Origin: Lautropia sp.
GTDB lineage: Bacteria; Pseudomonadota; Gammaproteobacteria; Burkholderiales; Burkholderiaceae_E
Length of the DNA stretch: 64,000 nucleotides
Assembly: GCA_030532895.1 (NCBI GenBank)
Contig: JAUNKF010000009.1
Location: 1 to 64,000, forward strand
Direction of reading: 5' to 3'
The notes beneath the pieces were generated by a model. It was not told the DNA's origin. It searched no databases and was given only the letters and a program-made list of their open reading frames with translations. Positions within the stretch are counted from its first letter, which is position 1. Every line of letters begins with the position of its first letter. A program made the position numbers and the translations under genes. Positions 9,231 to 22,038 of this stretch are shown in pieces.

Positions 9231-10700
9231 CTAGTCGATACCGGTCAACAACTGGTCGAGCCGCTGGTGGCGGATGCCGTAAAAACGCTTCAGCGCCTCG
9301 ATGTCGGCTCGAACCTGATCGGCAGGACGAGGCCGCGCGTTTCGGCTCGCCAGAATCATCTTGTTCTTGCTCGTGTGTTCGAGCGAGATGAACTCGAAAA
9401 CCTGCGCCTCATAGCCTTCAGCCTCCAGCAACAAGGCTCGCAAGCCATCGGTCAGCATCTCGGCTGCCTGCCCCTTGTGAATGCCATGTCGCAAAATCGG
9501 CGCCAGCGGACTGGGGCTGAGCAATTGCGGCCGCAACTCCCGATGGCAACACGGGGAACACACCAACATCGCCGCCTGCTGCTTGATCCCCTGGTACAGC
9601 GCTTCATCGGTGGCGGTATCGCAGGCGTGCAACGCAATCATCCAGTCGGTGTCACCTGGCCTGGCCTGCACGATGTCGCCTTGCTCGAAGCGCAATCCCG
9701 TCATGCCATGCCGCTCGGCAATGCGATTGCACAGCACCACCAGATCGCCACGACGCTCGATGCCCACCGTCTCGACCGTCAGACCCAAGGTGTGCGTCAG
9801 GTGATCATGCAGCGCAAAGGTCAGATAACCCTTGCCTGCCCCGAAATCCCGGATACGCAGTGGGGGCTGGCCTGGCCCGCCCAGCTGCTGGCTGGCGGGG
9901 TTATGGCGCCAGGCCGACACCAGAATCTCGACGAACTTGTTGATCTGACGCCATTTTCGCGACATGGCCGGCACCAGCACACCACCTTGTCGCGTCACGC
10001 CCAGATCCGCCAGATAAGGCCGGTCGATCCGGATCAGATGGTGCTTGTCACGGTTGTGCTGATCCAGCCCCGGCCAATCGTCTGTCACGGGGTTCGTGAG
10101 CATCACCTCGTCGCTCACCGACTCGGGGCTGCCCTCGCCCAACGCATCATCAGGCGGCAAAGACCGGGGCATCAACTCATGCTCACGTGTTGAACGTGGC
10201 GACGATCCTTGCCCGGCAGCTTGTGCAGCCGGGACATGCGTCCGAGCCGATGGCTGCGACATCGATGCGCTGGATGTGGGCGTCGGCGCCGGTTGGCGTC
10301 TGGATCGGATCAATGGCCGGCCACGCTTACTGAAACCCAGCTCGGTGATGCGATCCGACGTCTCCAGCACGGCCACGGCCATCACTGCGCCCAGCAATCG
10401 ATCCACGGTGGCCAGTGCTGCCATCTCATCCAGATTGCTGCGCTGGTCACGGGTGTCATACTGCCAGTGAAAGCCCAGCTTCACCCCCTCCTTGAGGCGA
10501 ACCGGCTGAATGCGCAGCCGCTTCAGCACCGGGCCTTCATCCTTGAAGCCCTCGGCCAGCACCCGCGTGACAGGCTTCGAGAGCACCAGTCGATGAAGCT
10601 TGCGCGCGCGAATCGCATCCGTGACGGCGGCCATGAAACGGGCACGCGCACCGTCTGTCACGCGTGCCTGACCGCCCGCCACTGCATCCACCGTGCTCAC
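9231..10700 (-). CDS. SAM-dependent methyltransferase
   Basis: 489 residues. The second half is a Rossmann methyltransferase domain: motif I RDFGAGKGYLTFALHDHL at about residue 265, then GIERRGDLVVLCNRIAE and a DTDWMIALHACDTATDEALYQG segment. C-terminal motifs ACDTATDEAL and CSPCCHREL match the family of bacterial proteins related to eukaryotic METTL25-type methyltransferases. The first 120 residues (SKPVTRVLAEGFKDEG and GFHWQYDTRDQRSNL) are conserved-looking but uncharacterised. Residues about 130-200 are a Pro/Ser/Ala-rich linker. The substrate is unknown. The stop codon lies only three bases from the end of the neighbouring symporter gene region, so the two may be co-transcribed. Confidence 0.7.
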   Translation of the reverse strand: MSTVDAVAGGQARVTDGARARFMAAVTDAIRARKLHRLVLSKPVTRVLAEGFKDEGPVLKRLRIQPVRLKEGVKLGFHWQYDTRDQRSNLDEMAALATVDRLLGAVMAVAVLETSDRITELGFSKRGRPLIRSRRQPAPTPTSSASMSQPSARTHVPAAQAAGQGSSPRSTREHELMPRSLPPDDALGEGSPESVSDEVMLTNPVTDDWPGLDQHNRDKHHLIRIDRPYLADLGVTRQGGVLVPAMSRKWRQINKFVEILVSAWRHNPASQQLGGPGQPPLRIRDFGAGKGYLTFALHDHLTHTLGLTVETVGIERRGDLVVLCNRIAERHGMTGLRFEQGDIVQARPGDTDWMIALHACDTATDEALYQGIKQQAAMLVCSPCCHRELRPQLLSPSPLAPILRHGIHKGQAAEMLTDGLRALLLEAEGYEAQVFEFISLEHTSKNKMILASRNARPRPADQVRADIEALKRFYGIRHQRLDQLLTGID

Positions 10701-10703
10701 GCC

Positions 10704-12179
10704 TTACTGCTTCTCTTCACAACCAGCCGAAGTCCAGATGCGCTCATCGATCTGGCCTTTCAACTCCGGGAAGCGGTCGATGCAGAAACGCGGCTCGCCC
10801 TGCTGACTCTGCTCGAAATAATCGGTCGTCAGCTTCACGACCAGACCGGAGAGCAGTGCAATGGCCACGAGGTTGATGCTCGCCATGATGCCCATCACGG
10901 CATCGGCCGTGTCGAAAACGGTGCCGATCTTTTCATAGGCGCCCCAGACGATGAAGACCAGCACCAGCACCCGCAACAGGCTCATGCCCAGCTTGGTGTC
11001 GATCTTCAGGTAGGTCATCGAGCCTTCGGCATAGGAGTAGTTACCGATGATCGAGGTGAAGGCGAAAAAGAAGACGGCGATCGCCACGAAGTCCTTGCCG
11101 AAGGCGCCGATGTGATGGGCCATCGCATGTTGCGTGAGCACCGTGCCACTGATGCCCGAGCCGGGTTGCAGCGAATCCGACAGCAGGATCATGACGCCCG
11201 TGGCGGTACAGATCAGCAGCGTGTCGATGCAGACGCCGAGCGACTGCACGAAACCCTGAGAGGACGGATGGTGCGGGCTGGGCACGGCCACAGCGGCAAT
11301 GTTCGGTGCCGACCCCATGCCAGCCTCGTTCGAGAACAGGCCACGCTTGACCCCTTGAAGCATGGCGGCCGTCATGCCGCCCACGAAACCACCCGCCGCA
11401 GCTTCCAGTCCGAAGGCGCTGCGCAGAATCATCATGATGGCCTCGGGCACCCGGTCGAAGTTCGACAGCATGATCCACAGCGCCACCCCCAGGTAGGCCA
11501 CGGCCATGAAAGGCACGATCACCTCGGCCACGCGGGCAATTTTTTTCACGCCACCAAAGATGACCACGCCCGACAGGACGGCGAGGAAGAGGCCAACCCC
11601 CACCTTGTCGAAACCGAAGGATTCGCTCATCGACTCGGCAATGGCATTGGCCTGCACGGCATTGAAGACCAGCCCGAAGACCACGAGCAGGCAGATGGCA
11701 AAAGCACTACCGGCCCACGGGGCATTCAAGCCCTTGCTGATGTAGAAGGCCGGCCCACCACGGTACATGCCCTTGTCGTCGCTCACCTTGTAGAGCTGGG
11801 CAAGCGTGCTTTCGGCGTAGGCCGTGGCCATGCCGAGGAAGGCCACGACCCACATCCAGAAAAGTGCCCCTGGCCCACCGGTATAGAGGGCCACGGCCAC
11901 CCCGGCAATGTTGCCGGTACCCACGCGCGAAGCAAGGCTCGTGGTCAACGCCTGAAAGGGCGTGATGCCGTGGCTGTCCTTCTGAGGCGCACGAGTGATG
12001 GAACGCACCAGCTCACCGAAATGCACGACCTGAATGAACTTCAGCCGAACGGAAAACAGGATCCCCACGGCCAGGAGACCATAGATCAGCACATAGCCCC
12101 ACAGCACGTCATTGACCGTGGCGACAGCAGCCTGGAACTCGGCATACAGCTTCGTCAGGATTCCCACGTCTGCACTCAT
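10704..12179 (-). CDS. Alanine/glycine:cation symporter (AGCS family)
   Basis: 491-residue inner-membrane transporter with about ten or eleven hydrophobic helices. Family hallmarks are GTGNIAGVAVALYTGGPGALFWMW (seen around residue 100 as GNIAGVA and GGPGALFWMW) and GGMTAAMLQGVKRGLFSNEAGMGSAPN further on (GLFSNEAGMGSAPNIAA). It couples uptake of alanine or glycine to sodium or protons. The ATG at 12177-12179 has a GGGGAGC ribosome site eight bases upstream; the frame continues upstream without a ribosome site. Substrate is inferred from the family. Confidence 0.85.
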   Translation of the reverse strand: MSADVGILTKLYAEFQAAVATVNDVLWGYVLIYGLLAVGILFSVRLKFIQVVHFGELVRSITRAPQKDSHGITPFQALTTSLASRVGTGNIAGVAVALYTGGPGALFWMWVVAFLGMATAYAESTLAQLYKVSDDKGMYRGGPAFYISKGLNAPWAGSAFAICLLVVFGLVFNAVQANAIAESMSESFGFDKVGVGLFLAVLSGVVIFGGVKKIARVAEVIVPFMAVAYLGVALWIMLSNFDRVPEAIMMILRSAFGLEAAAGGFVGGMTAAMLQGVKRGLFSNEAGMGSAPNIAAVAVPSPHHPSSQGFVQSLGVCIDTLLICTATGVMILLSDSLQPGSGISGTVLTQHAMAHHIGAFGKDFVAIAVFFFAFTSIIGNYSYAEGSMTYLKIDTKLGMSLLRVLVLVFIVWGAYEKIGTVFDTADAVMGIMASINLVAIALLSGLVVKLTTDYFEQSQQGEPRFCIDRFPELKGQIDERIWTSAGCEEKQ

Positions 12180-12566
12180 TGATAAAGCTCCCCTGTCCTG
12201 CTTCGTGACGAGCGGACACTTTGGGTGCATCTGCTCATGGATATAGCCGGCCAGGAAGGCAGATGCACACACCCTTCGCCCGGACACGCCACAAGCTGAC
12301 GATGGCAGGTGTCTGGAGGCCGCATAGTCGTTGATCGGTCATCGGCATGGGGATCGGGTTCGTCCAGCCGTGCCCTGGGCGCTAAACCGGATCGATACAC
12401 GACCCCGACCAACAACCGATGTCATGCCCAAATGATAACGAGCTGAAGACGCGCCACCGGCCCAGCCCACACAAATTTAGCGCCGTTTCATGCTTTCCAA
12501 CCTTGAAAGCGGCCATAACGGCCCCATCTCAGCCAGCGCTCCTCCTCACTTCCCAAGGATAGACCC
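12180..12566. other. Divergent spacer between symporter and Pmp3-like gene
   Basis: 387 bases that should contain the promoters of the symporter (minus) and of the Pmp3-like gene (plus). I see no clear -35/-10 pair, no gene and no strong repeat. Confidence 0.4.
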
Positions 12567-12764
12567 ATGCGCCTGCTGCTTGCCCTCTTCCTGCCGCCGC
12601 TGCTCTTCTTCACCATCGGGCGCCCGTTTGCCGGCATCATCTGCCTGATCCTTCAGATCACGCTGATCGGCTGGATTCCCGCAGCCATCTGGGCAGTCTA
12701 CGCGCTCAGCCAATACAAGACCGACCAGAAAATCGAGAAGGCACTGGGCGATCGCCACGGCTGA
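12567..12764 (+). CDS. Pmp3/YqaE family membrane proteolipid
   Basis: 65-residue protein made of two hydrophobic helices: LLLALFLPPLLFFTIG (residues 3-18) and GIICLILQITLIGWIPAAIWAVYAL (22-46). The loop and the LPP...WIPAAIWAVYAL pattern are typical of the UPF0057/Pmp3 family found from bacteria to yeast, where it is tied to salt and membrane-potential stress. The tail is charged (YKTDQKIEKALGDRHG). It is a single gene with a spacer on both sides. Confidence 0.85.
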   Translation: MRLLLALFLPPLLFFTIGRPFAGIICLILQITLIGWIPAAIWAVYALSQYKTDQKIEKALGDRHG

Positions 12765-12853
12765 ACAGGCTGGCCCAAGGGACACAGGTCCCGCTTGTCG
12801 CGCCGTCATCTGGCACGAGGCATGACACCCGGTCATGCCGGGCCGGCTGATCC

Positions 12854-13753
12854 TCAGGCATGCCCCCGTCCATGGGCAGGGGCATCCGAGGATACGGCCA
12901 AGCCGAAACGCTCGGCAAAGCCATAGACCACGAGCCGCTGTCCACGAATCATCCCTACCAGCGCCACCCCTGCCTGTCGAGCCGTGTCAATCGCCAGCGC
13001 CGTGGGTGCCGACACCGCCACCAGCGTGCCCACACGGGCCATCGCCACCTTCTGCACCATCTCGAAACTCGCCCGGCTCGTGATGGCCACGAACCCCTGA
13101 CGGACATCAACCTCGGCGCGGATCATGGCCCCGATCAATTTGTCGAGCGCGTTATGGCGGCCCACATCCTCGCGCAGGAGTTGAACCCCGCCATCGAGGC
13201 CGCACCAGGCCGCTGCATGGGTAGACCCCGTCAATTGCTGCAAGCGCTGCCCCTGGCGCAGGCCACGCTCGGCCTCAAAACACGACGTGATGTCGAGCTG
13301 GATGGGACACACCTCGGGCAAGGGTTGTCGCACCTGCGAAAGGCTGTCGGTACCACACAGCCCACACCCGGTTCGGCCAGCCAGATTGCGCCGACGCTCC
13401 CGCAACCGCCACGCGCATTCGGACGAGACGTCCATCTGCACTTCGAAGCCGTTGACCGTCCGGATCACCTCAACCCCATACAGCTCGGCCGGTGCCTGCA
13501 ACAAGCCTTCGGTCAACCCGAACCCAAGGGCAAAATCGTCCAGGTCATCGGGCGTGGCCATCATCACGGCATGCGAGATGCCGTTCAGGATCAGCGCCAC
13601 CGGCACTTCCTCGGCGATGTGATCGCTCACCTGCTGGTGCCGGCCCGCTGTCCAGACATGAACCCCCAACGACAAAGCCCCCATCACAGGGGGCTTGTCG
13701 GCACCAGCGGACGGGATGGCCCCATCCGCCGTTTCTTCATCCAGGATGGTCAT
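12854..13753 (-). CDS. fdhD: Formate dehydrogenase accessory sulfurtransferase FdhD
   Basis: 299 residues. FdhD transfers sulfur from the cysteine desulfurase IscS to the molybdenum cofactor of formate dehydrogenases. The catalytic CxxC pair is seen in RTGCGLCGTDSL (about residue 130). Other family segments are EVPVALILNGISHAVMMATPDDLDDFALGFGLTEGL, GGVQLLREDVGRHNALDKLIG and SRASFEMVQKVAMARVG, read in pieces along the protein. The start at 13753 overlaps the azurin stop (TGATG), so it is coupled to azurin; a frame extension to 13792 inside azurin is less likely. No formate dehydrogenase subunits are present in this window. Confidence 0.88.
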   Translation of the reverse strand: MTILDEETADGAIPSAGADKPPVMGALSLGVHVWTAGRHQQVSDHIAEEVPVALILNGISHAVMMATPDDLDDFALGFGLTEGLLQAPAELYGVEVIRTVNGFEVQMDVSSECAWRLRERRRNLAGRTGCGLCGTDSLSQVRQPLPEVCPIQLDITSCFEAERGLRQGQRLQQLTGSTHAAAWCGLDGGVQLLREDVGRHNALDKLIGAMIRAEVDVRQGFVAITSRASFEMVQKVAMARVGTLVAVSAPTALAIDTARQAGVALVGMIRGQRLVVYGFAERFGLAVSSDAPAHGRGHA

Positions 13754-14202
13754 CAGCCACCGAAGACGAACTTGCCCTTCATCACGCTCCAATGGCCAGG
13801 GAAGGAGCAGAAGAAGGTGTAGTCTTCACCCGCCTTGAACTTGCTGGCATCGATCTTGAGCGACGTGCTTTCGCCACCGCCGATGATCTTGGTGACGGCC
13901 AGCACGCGGGCGTCATCCTTCGGCACATAGTTGTCAGCCAGCGTCATCTTGCCGCCAGCCTTGGCCACGTCCTTGTAATCGGCCGTCTTCGTGATGACCA
14001 CGTTATGACCCATTGCCGATGCCGGCAGCTTGCCCACGTGCTTCAGCTCCAGGTTGATCTCGGTGCAATCACCTGCCACCTTGATTTCCTTCGTGTTGAA
14101 AGACATCGCGTCCGTTGCCTCGACCGTCACGTCGCAGGTCTTGGCCATCACGGCACTCGATGCAACCATCATTGCGCCAACCAGCAAACCTTTTGCCAAC
14201 AT
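13753..14202 (-). CDS. azu: Azurin, blue copper electron carrier
   Basis: 149 residues with a Sec signal (MLAKGLLVGAMMVASSAVMA) and a mature domain starting KTCDVTVEATDAMSFN. Copper ligands are visible: His in MGHNVVI, then Cys, His and Met in FFCSFPGHWSVMKG near the C-terminus. The N-terminal Cys and a second Cys in AGDCTEI give the conserved disulfide. It shuttles electrons in the periplasm between dehydrogenases or cytochromes and terminal reductases or oxidases. An AGGAG ribosome site lies six bases before the ATG. It is coupled to fdhD downstream. A weak FNR-like palindrome lies about 190 bases upstream. Confidence 0.93.
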   Translation of the reverse strand: MLAKGLLVGAMMVASSAVMAKTCDVTVEATDAMSFNTKEIKVAGDCTEINLELKHVGKLPASAMGHNVVITKTADYKDVAKAGGKMTLADNYVPKDDARVLAVTKIIGGGESTSLKIDASKFKAGEDYTFFCSFPGHWSVMKGKFVFGG

Positions 14203-14391
14203 AAAGCTCTCCTGACATCAGAATGGAAATTGAAGGGCGGACACCAACAGCAGCCAAACGGCATCACCACACCCCGCCAGACAGCAGAAACGCCTGACAA
14301 GGCTCACCGGATGACTTGCCCCACCACGGGCAACGGCTGCCCCTTGGGTAAACACCTAAAGCCAGTGTACCCGAGATTCCGCCCACCCACG

Positions 14392-14405
14392 TCGATATTG
14401 GTCAA
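14392..14405 (-). promoter_or_regulatory. FNR/Anr-like palindrome upstream of azurin
   Basis: On the minus strand TTGAC-CAAT-ATCGA, two mismatches from TTGAT-N4-ATCAA. It is about 190 bases before the azurin ATG, rather far for an activator site. Azurin genes in pseudomonads are known to be Anr-controlled, which is the only reason for listing it. Confidence 0.25.
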
Positions 14406-14485
14406 GTTGGGGAGGACACTTCATGGCCTGATGCATTCAGGGGCCGATTCACGCCCTGGCCACGACGACAGCCCCGATACTGTGG

Positions 14486-15040
14486 CTACCTGCCGAATCC
14501 CGCAGCCGCCTTCAGCCGGTGACATACCGGCTCCAGCATGTTGCCCTCGTCCCCAAACCACAGCTGCCCATCTTGCACGATGCATTGCAGGCTGGCGCCA
14601 CGCTGGGCGAGTGCGCCGAGGGCACGGCTGTCCTCGGCATCCAGCCGCCAAACCGTCAGGTTGTCCAGACGGGCCAAATCGGCTTGAACCTTCTCCCACC
14701 AGATCGGCGCCGTTCGCCCATAGGCCAGCACCACCACGTGCTCGGCCTTGGCCGCAGCCTTTCGGATCAGCCGCTCATCAGGCTGCCCCACATCGATCCA
14801 CAAACGGATTCGGCCATCCGGTGTCATCGCATACAGATCGGCCTCATCCTCGGTGCTGAGACCCCGCCCGAAACGAAGATCCTCATCGGCATGAAGCGCA
14901 AAGGCCAACACCCGCACCATCATCCGCTCATCATTTTCCGACGGATGCCGGGCAACCGTCAGGGCATGCTCGCCATAGTAGGGTCTGTCCATGTCCGAGA
15001 CATTCAGTCCCAGCTTGAACACCGTCGATTTCAATGCCAT
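14486..15040 (-). CDS. yaeQ: YaeQ family protein
   Basis: 184 residues. Family hallmarks run through the whole length: MALKSTVFKLGLNVSDMDR, RHPSENDERMMVRVLAFAL, GLSTEDEADLY, IDVGQPDERLIRKAAAKA and AYGRTAPIWWEKV. YaeQ has a PD-(D/E)XK nuclease-like fold, with the acidic residues of NDERMM and the DVGQPDE segment in the expected place. In enterobacteria it was first described as a suppressor of rfaH loss. The exact role is unclear. Length matches the family (about 180). Confidence 0.9.
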   Translation of the reverse strand: MALKSTVFKLGLNVSDMDRPYYGEHALTVARHPSENDERMMVRVLAFALHADEDLRFGRGLSTEDEADLYAMTPDGRIRLWIDVGQPDERLIRKAAAKAEHVVVLAYGRTAPIWWEKVQADLARLDNLTVWRLDAEDSRALGALAQRGASLQCIVQDGQLWFGDEGNMLEPVCHRLKAAAGFGR

Positions 15041-15117
15041 GCCCGCTCCTGGCGCGTGTCGTTCACGGATTCGTCCCCACGCGGCTCACCAAGCCCTGTC
15101 GCACACCACGATGCCGA

Positions 15118-15765
15118 TCACTCAGGTGCCTCGATGAAGTAAGTGCTCACCAATGATTCATCCAACGGTGTGCCAGCCTCGGCAAGTCTGGCCTTCAGCC
15201 GAGCCTCGGCAGCCGGCCACTCTTCGGCCAGCAGGCTGTACATCACCGTATCACGCACGCTGCCATCGCGGCGCACCGTCTGGCGCCGGATGACACCATC
15301 CTTCTTCGCGCCCAGCCGCTCGATGGCCTGCTGGCTGGCGAGGTTCAACCCATCGGTTCGCCAGCCCACCACCGGGCACTTCAGTTGCTCGAAGGCATGT
15401 CGCAACAGCAGGAGCTTGGCCGTCGTGTTGACGTGGCTGCGCTGCACGCTCTGCCGATACCAGGTGTAGCCGATCTCGACCCGTGGCACCTCGGGGCCGA
15501 TGTCGTGGTAGCTGGTGCTGCCCAGCACCCGGCCACTGGGCTTCTCGATGACGGCGAAGGCAAAGCGCTTGCCCGCCTCACGCGCAGCCAGCGCCTGCTC
15601 GATGTAGGCACGGGTCTGATCCGGCTCGGGTACGCTCGCGATGCGAATCGTCCACAACTGGCCATCGGCCGCCGCCGCCCGAAGTCCGGTCTCGTGCCAC
15701 AGCGCCAGCGGCTCCAGTTGGATACCGTTGGCCGCCAGCACCACCGGTTTGACCAAAGCACTCAT
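15118..15765 (-). CDS. GNAT family N-acetyltransferase, RimJ/RimL-like
   Basis: 215 residues. The RimJ/RimL-type GNAT fold is indicated by FAVIEKPSGRVLGSTSYHDIGPEVPRVEIGYTWYRQSVQRS (segments at residues 68-110) and by NLASQQAIERLGAKKDGVIRRQTVRRDGSVRDTVMYSLLAEEW near the C-terminus, which is the acetyl-CoA binding and closing strand. Many such enzymes acetylate ribosomal protein termini or small amines; the substrate here is unknown. The gene follows gyrB on the same strand after a 167-base spacer. Confidence 0.82.
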   Translation of the reverse strand: MSALVKPVVLAANGIQLEPLALWHETGLRAAAADGQLWTIRIASVPEPDQTRAYIEQALAAREAGKRFAFAVIEKPSGRVLGSTSYHDIGPEVPRVEIGYTWYRQSVQRSHVNTTAKLLLLRHAFEQLKCPVVGWRTDGLNLASQQAIERLGAKKDGVIRRQTVRRDGSVRDTVMYSLLAEEWPAAEARLKARLAEAGTPLDESLVSTYFIEAPE

Positions 15766-15932
15766 CGTTTCCCTGTCCCTTGTTCGTTCCGTTCTGATGC
15801 CATGACATCCGATTCATCACGAGGACGAACGGGCGCCAATCGCCGCACAGCGCCTGATCGACCAGCCCGTGACAGCCGGGCCCCCCGCCCACACGCATGA
15901 CAGGCACCAGCCCTCCGGCCCGCTGCTCCCGA

Positions 15933-19636
<3,704 letters not shown>

Positions 19637-20005
19637 TCAGTCTGCTCCTGATTTCTTCCGGTTTAAGACTTTATCTATATATCTAACTGTTGTTGTTGTT
19701 TAGTCGAACCGTCCGGCTGTGAATAAGCCTGAAGACTGGCTTGAATGCTGGATCTTCACGAAACAGAACGATGTGGACATTTGACAACGGAACGGTCACG
19801 GTTTTGTGGACAACTTCAGGGGGTGATCGAAAAGCTCAGGTTATGCACAACTTGCGGACAGTAATCGCGCAGCTTTGTCGATGCGTTGTTCACAATGGGC
19901 TGAGGGTTGATGAAATTTTAATCATGGCTTGCTGCAAGCTTGTGACTGTTTTGTGAATAACCCGTCTTGGGGCAGGAAAACCGCGGCTGATGCCGATAAG
20001 GCGTG

Positions 20006-20014
20006 TTATCCACA
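20006..20014 (+). promoter_or_regulatory. DnaA box, perfect
   Basis: TTATCCACA within the dnaA-dnaN spacer. Confidence 0.75.
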
Positions 20015-20160
20015 GGTTGTTGATGGCGACGAAGCATGAGCAGAAGCGGCATGAAAGGGCAAGAATGCGAGGCATGCCAGCAGAGGCATGCAGGGAGCAT
20101 GAAGCAGCCTGTTGTCGAGCTGAGACCAAGCCTGAAAGACCGTCAAAGAGGCTAGGGGCT

Positions 20161-20232
20161 GGGGCAACAGGCCAAACAGACAAAACTGGTGAAGCGGGTA
20201 AAACGGGTGAGATGGGCAAAAAGGGTGCTGTC
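20161..20232 (+). repeat. Imperfect 9-bp tandem repeat array near dnaA
   Basis: Eight consecutive 9-base units sharing the pattern GGnnAAAnn: for example GGCCAAACA, GACAAAACT, GGTGAAGCG, GGTAAAACG, GGTGAGATG and GGCAAAAAG. The array is purine-rich on the plus strand and sits 46 bases from the dnaA stop. It could be iteron-like, a strand-biased structure element or the relic of a Gly-x-x coding repeat. Confidence 0.6.
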
Positions 20233-20278
20233 GGCTGTGCAACAGGGTGCATGGGCCAGCCAGCTTCGACAGAGCCGT

Positions 20279-21907
20279 TCACAGATACTCGCGCAAGGTT
20301 TGTTCCAGGACGTGAATCTGCGTGTTCAAGTCCTGATTGTGCGCGCGTAATTCTGTAATTTTGCGTACTGCATACAAAACGGTGGTGTGATCCTTGCCGC
20401 CAAAGGCTTCCCCGATCTCCGGCAGGCTCTTTCGCGTCAATTCCTTCGACAGGTACATCGCGATCTGACGGGGCTGGGCGATCTTGGCGGGCTTGCGCTT
20501 CGAATACATGTCGCTCAGCTTGATCTTGTAGTAATCAGCGACCGTTTTCTGGATGAATTCGATCGAGATCTGGCCCCGGTTGAAAGACAGGATGTCCTTC
20601 AGCGCTTCCTTCACCAGTTCCATCGAGACCGGCTGGCTTCTGAATACTGCATAATGAATGGCGCGTTGCAGCGCCCCTTCCAGCTCTCGGACGTTCTGGC
20701 GGATGTTCTTGGCGATGAAATAGGCCACATCATCCGGTAACTTGACCCGTACCTGCTCGGCCTTGCGCTGAAGGATGGCGATTCGCATCTCCAGCTCGGG
20801 CGGTTCGATAGGCACGATCAGACCTGAATTGAGTCGCGAGATCAGCCGTTCATCGACGTTCTCAAGCTCTTTGGGGTAGGTGTCGCAGGTGATGACGATC
20901 TGCCGACGGTTGTTGACGAGCGCTTCAAACACGTAGAAGAACTCTTCCTGTGTCCGCTGCTTGGCCGACAGAAACTGGATGTCATCGATCAGCAGCATGT
21001 CGAAGGAGCGGTAATAACGCTGGAAGGTCTCCATCGCGTCGCGCCGGACGGCCGACACCATGTCATCGACGAATTGCTTGGCTGACACGTAACGGATCTT
21101 CGCGCGGGCATCCCGATCATGCAGCGCGTTGCCGATGGCCTGCATCAGGTGCGTTTTGCCCAGACCTGAGCCGCCCAGGATGAAGAGGGGGTTGTAGGCC
21201 ACACCCGGTCGGTCGGCCACTTGCAGGGCGGCGGCTCGGGCCATGTCATTGGCCTTGCCGGTGACGAAAGTATGAAAGGTCAGCGCCGGGTTCAGGCGCG
21301 TTTCTTCATCAGGCGCCTGGTTGTTGAGGCCCGAGAAGCCCCCTGTGTTGACGGTGGCGTCTTCTTCCGGACTACTGTCGTCCGAGGCTTCGGCCTCGAT
21401 TTCCTCCTGGCTCAGCGGGCGGGCACTGGTACTGGTCACTGCCGAGCTGATCGGATCGGCGGAGGATGGGTACGGCGCACCCGAGGTATCGCGTGGGGCA
21501 AGGGCAGGGCTGCCCATCGGCTGTTGCGGCGTGGCGGCGGCTCGGCCACCAAAGTGTCCCCGCTGAGCCTGTTGGGGGGCGGCAAATCCCGTCGATGGCT
21601 GGGCCGGATTCGCTGCCGCATCGGGGGCAGGGAAGGCCGCAGCAGGATGTGGTGCCTCGGCGGGGCTCCCAACCACCACCTCCACCTGCATGGCCGGGTC
21701 GATCGCATCGCGCAGCACCTGATTGATCATCGGCAGGTACTGGTTGCGCACCACATCGACCTTGATCTGGTTGGGCGCACCCAGCCGGATCAGGCAGGCA
21801 TCGGCATCGAATGCCAGGAAAGTCAGTGGCTGAATCCAGGTGCGATAAGCCTGCGCTGGCATTCGCGTGGCAATGGCTGCGCTGCACGCTTCCCACTGTT
21901 CCTGCAT
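20279..21907 (-). CDS. dnaA: Chromosomal replication initiator DnaA
   Basis: 542 residues. Domain I begins MQEQWEACSAAIATRMPAQAYR. Domain II is an unusually Pro/Ala/Ser-rich linker (about residues 90-210). Domain III is the AAA+ ATPase with Walker A GGSGLGKTHLMQAIGN and Walker B MLLIDDIQFL. Domain IV has the DNA-binding signature GGKDHTTVLYAVRKI near the end. The ATG at 21907 follows an AAAGGAA site; the frame extends upstream through DnaA boxes and is not used. DnaA boxes upstream suggest autoregulation. Confidence 0.96.
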   Translation of the reverse strand: MQEQWEACSAAIATRMPAQAYRTWIQPLTFLAFDADACLIRLGAPNQIKVDVVRNQYLPMINQVLRDAIDPAMQVEVVVGSPAEAPHPAAAFPAPDAAANPAQPSTGFAAPQQAQRGHFGGRAAATPQQPMGSPALAPRDTSGAPYPSSADPISSAVTSTSARPLSQEEIEAEASDDSSPEEDATVNTGGFSGLNNQAPDEETRLNPALTFHTFVTGKANDMARAAALQVADRPGVAYNPLFILGGSGLGKTHLMQAIGNALHDRDARAKIRYVSAKQFVDDMVSAVRRDAMETFQRYYRSFDMLLIDDIQFLSAKQRTQEEFFYVFEALVNNRRQIVITCDTYPKELENVDERLISRLNSGLIVPIEPPELEMRIAILQRKAEQVRVKLPDDVAYFIAKNIRQNVRELEGALQRAIHYAVFRSQPVSMELVKEALKDILSFNRGQISIEFIQKTVADYYKIKLSDMYSKRKPAKIAQPRQIAMYLSKELTRKSLPEIGEAFGGKDHTTVLYAVRKITELRAHNQDLNTQIHVLEQTLREYL

Positions 21908-21951
21908 GGTGGCTCGATTCCTTTGGGTGAGATTGGGGGATGATGCACAAC

Positions 21952-21960
21952 TGTGGATAA
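21952..21960 (-). promoter_or_regulatory. DnaA box, perfect
   Basis: TGTGGATAA (TTATCCACA on the minus strand), 45 bases upstream of the dnaA start. Confidence 0.75.
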
Positions 21961-22029
21961 ATGCATGAGCGGGCGCCAGTGCTTGATTGATGCGCATCCG
22001 GCGCATCTATCCACAGGCGTGATTCTAAC

Positions 22030-22038
22030 TTATCCACA
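22030..22038 (+). promoter_or_regulatory. DnaA box, perfect
   Basis: TTATCCACA in the dnaA-rpmH spacer. Confidence 0.75.

Larger units (their letters stand above)
19637..20278. other. Putative oriC in the dnaA-dnaN spacer
   Basis: A 642-base spacer with several DnaA boxes matching TTATNCACA: TGTGAATAA at 19718-19726 and 19952-19960, TTATGCACA at 19841-19849, and a perfect TTATCCACA at 20006-20014. Near matches lie at 19805-19813 and 19886-19894. A strongly AT-rich segment at about 19661-19702 next to dnaN fits a duplex-unwinding element. The dnaA-proximal third holds a 9-bp repeat array. Together with dnaA and gyrB next door this is the best origin candidate. An overlapping plus-strand frame is judged non-coding. 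Confidence 0.7.

Noticed and set aside
10209-12182. 657-codon plus-strand frame opposite the symporter gene
   Set aside because: His/Arg/Gln-rich shadow of a clear AGCS transporter on the minus strand.
19990-20358. 122-codon plus-strand frame in the dnaA-dnaN spacer
   Set aside because: No ribosome site, overlaps the end of dnaA, and its Gly-x-x run merely reflects the 9-bp DNA repeat.
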